Origin: a bacterium UBP15_UBA6099
GTDB taxonomy: Bacteria; UBP15; UBA6099
Direction of reading: 5' to 3'
Length of the DNA: 44,877 nt
NCBI GenBank assembly: GCA_002435745.1
Contig: DIWT01000037.1
Coordinates: 19,166-64,042, forward strand
Part shown: positions 9,335 through 15,618 of the stretch, in pieces
Layout of the letters: the number at the start of each line of letters is the position of its first letter
Position numbering within the stretch: the stretch's first letter is position 1
Notes under the pieces: generated by a model
Database searches by the model: none
What the model saw: the letters and a program-made list of their open reading frames with translations, nothing else
Told to the model about the DNA's origin: nothing
Program-made: the position numbers and the translations under genes

Positions 9335-9390
9335 GTTTCATATAAAGCGCCTTTTCGGAAAAGAACTTCTTGGCGATTCTTGGTCTTTAG

Positions 9391-9418
9391 GTGTAGGGCG
9401 GCATCGCCGAATGCCGCC
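9391..9418 (+). repeat. REP-like hairpin downstream of the transposase
   Basis: GTGTAG (9391-9396) followed by a perfect 8-bp stem (GGCGGCAT/ATGCCGCC) and the hexaloop CGCCGA. It is the inverted partner of 8814-8841. The three stem positions that differ between the copies change on both arms, so pairing is kept. Confidence 0.8.
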
Positions 9419-9468
9419 GCGCGGGAGCGCGCGGAAACAGACGCATGAAGATTCAACGCCGTTGTCAA

Positions 9469-10866
9469 TCAGTAATTTATCCTGTACGACTTGATGTGGC
9501 AGGTCCAGTCTTTGTTCTCGACTCTGCCGGGGTCGCTGAATGTGGCGACATCATAGGAGACATAAAGTACGCCGTCTTTGTGCATCAGCCACGGCCTGTC
9601 TGAAGCGGTCAGAAAATCCGGGTCGTCGAACACGCGGACTGTCTCAAGCAGGTTCCAGTCCGAATCCAGCACGGCAAGTTTTATCCCGGCGGGCGGGTTG
9701 GCGGCGTCCGTCACGTACGCCACGTAATATTTGTCGCCGACGCGCAACGAGCCTTGGGGCCATCTGCCGCCGTCGGATGTAAGCTCCCGCGACCCGATAA
9801 AGTTCCAGTTCGAATCGTAGCTCAGCGAAAGCAGTTGGCCGTGCCATGATTCAGACGAGAAGAGGTGATATGCCCCGTCTGCAAACAGCATCGACGATCC
9901 GTTCACATGCCGGACGTCCTTGAGTATTCGTTTGCCTTGATAGGCCAAGTCAGTGGTGTAGAATCGGTGGTGTGTGCCTTCGAAGTCTGCGGGGTCGTCC
10001 GGGTCGTGATGCAGCGAGCTTGCCACCAGCAGGCCGTTGACGTAGGCGAGCATCTGGTCGTTGTTTTTCTCCACAGGCAAATCCACGGGGACGCTGACGG
10101 ACGCGACCTCGTTCCACGCGGAGTCATATTTAATCAGGAGCCAGCCGCCGGGCCCGCCGGTGAGCAGATAGTAGTAGTCTGCGACCATCGCTGCGGCGTA
10201 GTCGCCTCCGAAGATCGTCCTGAACGCCCCCGACGCGATCGGCGCGCCGAAGTCCGCTCCGTATTCCTTGTAGGCGTTGTACGGGTCCTCCGCCAGCCCG
10301 GAACTGAATGTGACGACGAACCGGTTAGTCGAGCTTCTATGGAAAACGCGGCAGAAACAGCCGTTCTGAAACTCCCCTTCCGCGTTCGCGTCTACGGTTT
10401 GCAGAGCGGTTAGCCTCTCGCTTGTTCTAACTGAAACCTCCGCGCTGCCTGCGCACAGTCCGGCGGAGTCGCACACATAGACCTTGAAATAATATGTCGT
10501 CGCGCTCGAAAGCCCCGAAATGTCGCGGGATGTCTGAGCCTCGTCGCTTATAGTCGCCACAAGCGTAGAGCTTTCCGTGACGCCGGGAAACGTGGAGCGG
10601 CGGAGCTTGTAGCTGTAGAACTTGGGAGACGCGCTCATTGACCAACTGAGCCGCGCCGATGTCGCCGAAAGGATTTCCGGGGGATTGAGAACGACCGCCG
10701 GCGGGGCAGAAGACGCGACGGCGTATGTGGTCGATGTCCCGCCTCCGCATCCTGCCAGAAAGAGCCCCGCGACTAACCCTATCAGCAGCAGCGTCAAACC
10801 CGCCGCGCGGAGCTTTTTGCCCGCCGCCCGCCGTTTTCGTTCGCCTGCTACTCTTCTTTCGATCAT
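9469..10866 (-). CDS. Lipoprotein with fibronectin type III domain and probable beta-propeller-like domain
   Basis: 465 aa from the ATG at 10866; another ATG at 10890 has no ribosome site. The N-terminus is unusually long and basic, then hydrophobic, and ends in the lipobox LFLAGC (Cys40) followed by GGG. Residues about 55-150 are one FN3 domain, with LSATSARLSWSMS and ATTYYFKVYVCDSAG as typical strands. The remaining roughly 300 residues contain recurring aromatic strands (for example FVVTFSSG, YDSAWNEVAS, YDSNWNFIGS, LDSDWNLLET), which suggests a beta-propeller. It is probably anchored in the outer membrane and may bind glycans, but no enzymatic motif is visible. Confidence 0.75.
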   Translation of the reverse strand: MIERRVAGERKRRAAGKKLRAAGLTLLLIGLVAGLFLAGCGGGTSTTYAVASSAPPAVVLNPPEILSATSARLSWSMSASPKFYSYKLRRSTFPGVTESSTLVATISDEAQTSRDISGLSSATTYYFKVYVCDSAGLCAGSAEVSVRTSERLTALQTVDANAEGEFQNGCFCRVFHRSSTNRFVVTFSSGLAEDPYNAYKEYGADFGAPIASGAFRTIFGGDYAAAMVADYYYLLTGGPGGWLLIKYDSAWNEVASVSVPVDLPVEKNNDQMLAYVNGLLVASSLHHDPDDPADFEGTHHRFYTTDLAYQGKRILKDVRHVNGSSMLFADGAYHLFSSESWHGQLLSLSYDSNWNFIGSRELTSDGGRWPQGSLRVGDKYYVAYVTDAANPPAGIKLAVLDSDWNLLETVRVFDDPDFLTASDRPWLMHKDGVLYVSYDVATFSDPGRVENKDWTCHIKSYRINY

Positions 10867-11005
10867 ATTGTTTCTCTTTTTCGATTCCATTAATCTGTAT
10901 TTATCAATTTTACCCGCATTGCTCCCGCATGAAAATATTTGTCGCAATTCGAGACGGGGCTGCGGAGCCGGATTATGATTTCGGAGACGGAGGGCGTTGA
11001 CGGAA

Positions 11006-12058
11006 ATGGACAGGAAACTGGAGAAAGCGCCCGCCTCTATAGTGAGCGGCGGAAAAATGAACTTCGGTTTTTTCGACGCGCCCGTAAGGCGGATGAACCT
11101 GAGCGACGCGCGACCCGGCGGCCCTCTCGCCTTCCGCCCGCTTCGGGAGGCGCGCCTCAAGGAGTGGCTCGGTTTCGTTATCACGGCCCCCGGCTGGATG
11201 TTCACCGTCTTTCTGCAGGACGCGAAATATCTCGGCTCGGCTAACGTGTACGCGGTGAACCTCGACACCGGCGAGAATTTCAGATGGATGAAGAGCGCGC
11301 CCGGACGCTCCGCGCGGCTCGGACGCTCCGCCTACGGCGGCGTCAGCGAGTACCGCGCCCGCGGATTCCGGGTCGAGGCGAAGGGCGCGATCGACAAGGG
11401 AATCCACGAGATATCGGTGGCCATAGACGGAGACGCGCGATCGCCCGGCGCGGCGATGGAAATATGCGTCCGGGAGGATTTTGCCGAGACGCAACCGTTG
11501 ACGGCGTGTTTCCCGTTGCGCGAAGACGGCTGCTTCATATACACCCACAAGGCGGCCATGCCCGCCGAAGGCCGCGTCAGGATAGGCGGACAAAAAATCG
11601 ACCTCGACCCGGCGCGGGACATCGCCATCATGGACGAGCACAAGTCCGTGTTCCCCCGCCGCACAGTGTGGCGGTGGGCCACGTTCGCTTTCAGAGACCC
11701 CGAAGGCGGCATCGCCGGGCTGAACATCGGCGACCACGAAACCGCCGACGACAAATCCGCGAACAACGAGAACTGCGTGTGGATGGGGAACGCAATTTCG
11801 TTCTTGGGCGCGGCGAAGTTCGAGATGGACCCTAAGCGGCGCATGAAACCGTGGCGGATTTCGGACGAAAGCGGGCGGGCGAACGTCGTTTTTACTCCAT
11901 TGCACGACAAACATGAGAAATTCGTTCTTCCGGGCGCCGGAATAGACTATTTCCAGCCCGCCGGGATGTTCAACGGCCATATCGAAGCGGACGGAGGCCG
12001 GAGGATGAAAGTGGAGAACGCAATGGGCGTGGCGGAGATGATGGACGCCAGATTCTGA
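11006..12058 (+). CDS. DUF2804 family protein
   Basis: 350 aa with no signal peptide or membrane segment. The content matches the DUF2804 family, including RRTVWRWATF and a C-terminal phrase with QPAGMFNGHIEADG. The function of this family is not established. I chose the ATG at 11006 because GGAGGG lies about 11 bp upstream; a TTG three codons earlier would sit too close to it. It is divergent from the FN3 lipoprotein gene and precedes the acyl-CoA dehydrogenase, which has its own promoter. Confidence 0.75.
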   Translation: MDRKLEKAPASIVSGGKMNFGFFDAPVRRMNLSDARPGGPLAFRPLREARLKEWLGFVITAPGWMFTVFLQDAKYLGSANVYAVNLDTGENFRWMKSAPGRSARLGRSAYGGVSEYRARGFRVEAKGAIDKGIHEISVAIDGDARSPGAAMEICVREDFAETQPLTACFPLREDGCFIYTHKAAMPAEGRVRIGGQKIDLDPARDIAIMDEHKSVFPRRTVWRWATFAFRDPEGGIAGLNIGDHETADDKSANNENCVWMGNAISFLGAAKFEMDPKRRMKPWRISDESGRANVVFTPLHDKHEKFVLPGAGIDYFQPAGMFNGHIEADGGRRMKVENAMGVAEMMDARF

Positions 12059-12105
12059 CTCCCGCGAACGCCCCGCCGCAAGGCCGCATTAATAGGATAT
12101 TTTCA

Positions 12106-12134
12106 TTGACACGCCGGAGTAATTTGAATATAGT
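12106..12134 (+). promoter_or_regulatory. Strong sigma70-type promoter for the acyl-CoA dehydrogenase
   Basis: TTGACA at 12106-12111, a 17-bp spacer, and TATAGT at 12129-12134. Transcription would start near 12141 and give a leader of about 135 bases. The leader contains an ORF of 31 codons from an ATG at 12225, whose frame runs over the ribosome site and start of the enzyme gene. Confidence 0.75.
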
Positions 12135-12275
12135 CTAACGTGCGCTGGGAAAGGGGAGGCGTTTTTTTTAGAGCGAGGCTTGTGAAAAAATCAACAAGCC
12201 GCGCGCCGAGCCCCTCCCGGTCGCCATGGAGAAGGAGTTCAAATTCAAATACTTCAAGTATAAAGAGGAGGAGCT

Positions 12276-14159
12276 ATGCCAGATTACCGCGTTGACATCA
12301 GGGACATCAGGTTCTGCCTGAACGAGTATCTCGACCTGAACGATTTGTGCAGTCTGCCCGTGTTTCAGGAGAGAGGTTTCGATCCTGAGATGCTGTTGGA
12401 CATGGTCGAACAGGCCAGAAAGCTTTCCATCGAGAAAGTCGCTCCGATGAATGAAACGTCGGATCAGGAAGGCGCGAAGTACAACAAAGAAACATCCCAA
12501 GTGACAACCCCGGACTGCTTCAAGGAAGCGTACCAGTTGTACGTGCAGAACGGCTGGGGAGCGCTGCCCGCGAACCCGGATTACGGCGGGATGGGCGCGC
12601 CCGAAATCATCAACACGGCCGCCGGCGAAATCTTCACCGGAGCCTGCACATCGTTCACCATGCTGCCCGGCCTTTCCAAGTCCGCCGCCGCCGTCATCGA
12701 CGTGTTCGGCTCGGACGCCCAGAAAACCACATACCTCGAAAAGATGCTCACCGGCGTATGGGGCGGCTCGATGTGTCTGACTGAGCCGCAGGCCGGCTCG
12801 GACGTTGGCGCATGCAAGACAATGGCCACCCCCATCGAGGGCAAAGACGGCTTCTACAAGATCGTCGGCACCAAGAGCTTCATCACATTCGGCGACCACG
12901 ACATGACCGAGAACATCATTCACCTCGTGCTGGCCCGCACCCCCGGCGCCCCCTCGGGCACCAGAGGCATCGGCCTCTTCATCGTTCCCAAGATGAAGAT
13001 CGACGCGAGCGGAAAAGTCATCGGCTCCAACGACGTGGTGTGCAGCGGCATCGAGCACAAGATGGGCATCCACGGCTCGCCCACCTGCACGCTGAACTTC
13101 GGCGACAACAATGACTGCGAAGGCGAACTCATCGGCGACATCTACAGCGGCATCAAGTACATGTTCCTAATGATGAACGAAGAGCGGCTGATGGTCGGCA
13201 TGCAGGGCCACGCTCTCGCGCAAGGCGCCTACCAGCTCGCCCTCAAGTTCGCCCAAGAGCGCGTGCAAGGCTCCGACATCCGCAACATGAAGGACCCGGA
13301 CGCCCCCAAAGTCACCATCATCAACCACCCGGACGTCCGCCGCATGCTCATGACCATGAAGGCTTACACCGAAGGCATGAGAGCGCTCCTTTACACCACC
13401 GCCAAATACATCGACATCGCCCATCACCACGAAGACGAGAAGATGCGCGAAAAGTGCGCCGGCTGGGTCGAACTGTTCACCCCGATATGCAAAGCGTACT
13501 GCACCGACAACGGCTTTGAAGTGACCCAGATGGCCATTCAGGCCCACGGCGGATACGGCTACTGCACCGAGTACGGCGCGGAACAGAACTGCCGCGACTC
13601 GAAGATCACCGCAATCTACGAAGGAACCAACGGGATTCAGGCGCTCGACCTTCTGGGCCGCAAGATGGCCATGAAGAAAGGCTCCGTGCTAATGAGCTTC
13701 GTCATGGAACTCAACAACCGCCTCGACGCTCTCGCAAAGAACGAAGCCACCAAAGAGCTTTCCGACCTCACCCGCGCCGCCAAAGCCAAACTCGACGGCG
13801 TTATCATGAAGTTCATGTCCCTCGGACGCGAAAAGAGCATGAAGGCTTTCATCCCGCTCATCAACGCCTGCGGGCTGCTTGAAATGTTCGGCGACGTCAT
13901 CCTCGCCGTGTTCCTCACGGAACAGGCCGCCGTCGCGGACGCCAAACTGAAAGCCATCTTCGCAGAAAAGGGCGCCGCGGACGAAAAGGCTCAGGCCGCC
14001 GTCATCGCAGACAGATCCGAAGCGAAGTTCTACTTCTCCAAGACGAAGACCGCCGAGTTCTTCGTGAAGAACCTGCTCCCGCGCGTTTACTGGCGCGAAG
14101 CCGGCATCATGAACATGGACATCAGCCCCATGGGCGACGTGTTCGAACAGCTCGTGTAA
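12276..14159 (+). CDS. Acyl-CoA dehydrogenase (large, with extra C-terminal domain)
   Basis: 627 aa, longer than the usual 380-400 aa, matching the group with an extra C-terminal helical domain that includes FadE-like and DmdC-like enzymes. Diagnostic parts are MCLTEPQAGSD in the FAD-binding middle domain, the IQAHGGYGYCTEYGAEQ block, and the catalytic base Glu within AIYEGTNGIQALDLLGRK. It would oxidise an acyl-CoA to the 2-enoyl-CoA with FAD. The chain length or the specific acid is not predictable. The start has a strong AGAGGAGGAG site. The gene stands alone between a consensus promoter and a strong terminator. Its codon use is rich in Lys AAG and Cys codons, typical of a highly expressed gene. 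Confidence 0.9.
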   Translation: MPDYRVDIRDIRFCLNEYLDLNDLCSLPVFQERGFDPEMLLDMVEQARKLSIEKVAPMNETSDQEGAKYNKETSQVTTPDCFKEAYQLYVQNGWGALPANPDYGGMGAPEIINTAAGEIFTGACTSFTMLPGLSKSAAAVIDVFGSDAQKTTYLEKMLTGVWGGSMCLTEPQAGSDVGACKTMATPIEGKDGFYKIVGTKSFITFGDHDMTENIIHLVLARTPGAPSGTRGIGLFIVPKMKIDASGKVIGSNDVVCSGIEHKMGIHGSPTCTLNFGDNNDCEGELIGDIYSGIKYMFLMMNEERLMVGMQGHALAQGAYQLALKFAQERVQGSDIRNMKDPDAPKVTIINHPDVRRMLMTMKAYTEGMRALLYTTAKYIDIAHHHEDEKMREKCAGWVELFTPICKAYCTDNGFEVTQMAIQAHGGYGYCTEYGAEQNCRDSKITAIYEGTNGIQALDLLGRKMAMKKGSVLMSFVMELNNRLDALAKNEATKELSDLTRAAKAKLDGVIMKFMSLGREKSMKAFIPLINACGLLEMFGDVILAVFLTEQAAVADAKLKAIFAEKGAADEKAQAAVIADRSEAKFYFSKTKTAEFFVKNLLPRVYWREAGIMNMDISPMGDVFEQLV

Positions 14160-14214
14160 TTCGGTTTTCCGCCGCCGCGATTAACGCGCGCGCGACAAAC
14201 ATCAAGCAAACAAA

Positions 14215-14245
14215 AGCCCCCGGCCTCTCAGCCGGGGGCTTTTTC
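14215..14245 (+). terminator. Rho-independent terminator after the acyl-CoA dehydrogenase
   Basis: Perfect 10-bp stem AGCCCCCGGC/GCCGGGGGCT (14215-14224 and 14231-14240) with loop CTCTCA, followed directly by TTTTCGTTTC. It lies 55 bp after the stop codon. Confidence 0.9.
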
Positions 14246-14264
14246 GTTTCAACAGGCTCTTTTG

Positions 14265-14273
14265 TGGTATAAT
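14265..14273 (+). promoter_or_regulatory. Extended -10 promoter for the acyltransferase gene
   Basis: TGGTATAAT at 14265-14273, an exact TGn plus TATAAT extended -10 element, with no convincing -35. The start point would be near 14280, about 40 bp before the ATG. Confidence 0.6.
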
Positions 14274-14320
14274 ATTTTCGAATATATCTAATAGAAGCTT
14301 TACAGGGTGGGGGAAACGCT

Positions 14321-15079
14321 ATGGAGATAAAAGCCGAGCCGACGCCGGCGGAGTCGCCGTACTACCGGGAAGACGCGCCTGAACTTTACTGGCGGCTGCT
14401 GAAAGCTATCGCGCCTTCGATCCGCCGGATGCACAGAGTAAAAATCATCGACCACAAGAAACTGCCTCAGTTCGGAAAAGGCGGGGTGATAGTCGCGGGC
14501 ATCCACAACGGGCCTCTTGACGCCGCGCTGATATCCGTCGGAGCGGCAAGCCAAGGCCGAGCCGTCCGATGGGTCGCCGAGGACGACCTTTTCAAGGCTC
14601 CAGTCATAGGCGGCGTCCTCAAGGAACTAGGCTGCATCCCCATCGCTTCCAACAGGGGAAAAAGCACGGACCCGGAACAAGTTAAAAAGGCAATGGCCGC
14701 CGCCGCAGAGGTGTTGCGCGCGGGCGGCACTGTCGGCATCTTCCCGGCGGGAATCATCCACCCATTCTTTGAGGGCAACTCCACATTCCCCTTTAAAACC
14801 GGCGTCATCAGACTGGCCATAGAGACCGGCGTCCCCATAGTTCCCGCATGGGCGCGCGGCGCGAACGCGATTTTTCCGTGGCTCTCTCCGGTGTCGATCC
14901 GGGACAAAAAGGTTTACGCCGCCCTGCCCGTCTGGACCCCAGTAGAGGTCAAAGTGCGTTTCGGAAAACCGTTCCGCGTCAAAAAAGGTCTTTCACTCGA
15001 ATCTCCGCATGAAGAGCTTAAAGCGGAAGCGGCGCGCCTCGAACAGGCCGCCCGCGCCCTCTTCGACGATCCCGAATAA
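14321..15079 (+). CDS. PlsC-family lysophospholipid (1-acyl-glycerol-3-phosphate) acyltransferase
   Basis: 252 aa. The catalytic HX4D motif appears as HNGPLD in VAGIHNGPLDAALI. Later blocks are VRWVAEDDLFK, GCIPIASNRGKS and VPAWARGAN, in the usual PlsC order. Such enzymes transfer an acyl chain to lysophosphatidic acid at the inner membrane. Motif III, normally FPEGTRS, reads FPAGIIH here, so the usual substrate-phosphate-binding Glu and Arg are missing; the true acceptor may differ. The start is backed by GGTGGGGGAA. The gene has its own extended -10 promoter, and the repeat element B lies 58 bp downstream. Confidence 0.8.
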   Translation: MEIKAEPTPAESPYYREDAPELYWRLLKAIAPSIRRMHRVKIIDHKKLPQFGKGGVIVAGIHNGPLDAALISVGAASQGRAVRWVAEDDLFKAPVIGGVLKELGCIPIASNRGKSTDPEQVKKAMAAAAEVLRAGGTVGIFPAGIIHPFFEGNSTFPFKTGVIRLAIETGVPIVPAWARGANAIFPWLSPVSIRDKKVYAALPVWTPVEVKVRFGKPFRVKKGLSLESPHEELKAEAARLEQAARALFDDPE

Positions 15080-15136
15080 GCCGTGTCTGGATTGCGCCTG
15101 CGGCTGGTAAACATCAAAAAAAGCAAAGAGAAAAGA

Positions 15137-15399
15137 CAAAGAGAAACTTTTAAAAATGTTTCTCTTTGAATCTCTTCAAAACGTTTCAATGGTCGTCGGG
15201 AGCGAATCGCTGTCGCGCGTCCTCTCCCGACGCCCCATGTAAAATCATTTATGAATAGGATTCCACTGAAAACCCTTTCCTAACATCTTTTAACATGAGC
15301 GCGGCGGAGCTAGGGCGCGAACGCGCCCGCTTCGCCGCGCGCATTGAAACGTTTTGAAAGGGATTTTAAGGGAAAACTTTTTGAAAAGTTTTCCCTTAA
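15137..15399 (+). repeat. Hairpin-rich 263-bp repeat element, copy B
   Basis: A full copy. Left hairpin 15137-15168 (CAAAGAGAAAC stem). Subterminal inverted repeat CTTCAAAACGTTTCAAT at 15174-15190, pairing with 15343-15360. Second hairpin around GTCGTCGGGAG and CTCCCGACG. Conserved linker ATGTAAAATCATT. Third GC-rich hairpin (GCGCGGCGGAGC). Right hairpin 15366-15399 (TTAAGGGAAAACTTTT stem). It is exactly as long as copy C at 43560-43822. It fills most of the gap 15080-15614; the rest of that gap holds the promoter and small ORF listed separately. Confidence 0.85.
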
Positions 15400-15474
15400 A
15401 ACTTTTCCATAACCCCGCATGTTGCTCCCGCCGCGCGCGGAAGCGGTTTGCTATACAAATGGAAATGCAGATTA

Positions 15475-15498
15475 TATAATTCATAGAATTAATATAAT
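15475..15498 (+). promoter_or_regulatory. AT-rich promoter region of the cyclase operon
   Basis: Two exact TATAAT hexamers (15475-15480 and 15493-15498) lie in an AT island just after repeat B and about 120 bp before the first cyclase. No good -35 is seen at the right spacing, so which one is used is uncertain. Confidence 0.4.
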
Positions 15499-15528
15499 TA
15501 AGGAACAGACGGTTGGGAAGAAACGCGT

Positions 15529-15618
15529 ATGGGGCCGGCGGAAGAAGGCGGAAGCGAGAGCCTCCGAAAGAGCGCCGGAGCGGAGCCGTCTTTCAAGCGT
15601 CGCGGAGGTTTTGAATGA
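15529..15618 (+). CDS. Possible 29-residue leader ORF overlapping the cyclase start
   Basis: ATG at 15529, 29 codons (begins MGPAEEGGSESLRK), stopping with a TGA that overlaps the ATG of the first cyclase (ATGA at 15615-15618). The four-base overlap is what a translationally coupled leader would show. Its own ribosome site (GGGAAG, 9 bp upstream) is only moderate. It resembles no protein I know and could be chance in a GC-rich region. Confidence 0.3.
   Translation: MGPAEEGGSESLRKSAGAEPSFKRRGGFE

Noticed and set aside
10973..11980. 335-codon minus-strand frame opposite the DUF2804 gene
   Set aside because: No recognisable domain and composition typical of antisense frames; the plus-strand product matches a known family.
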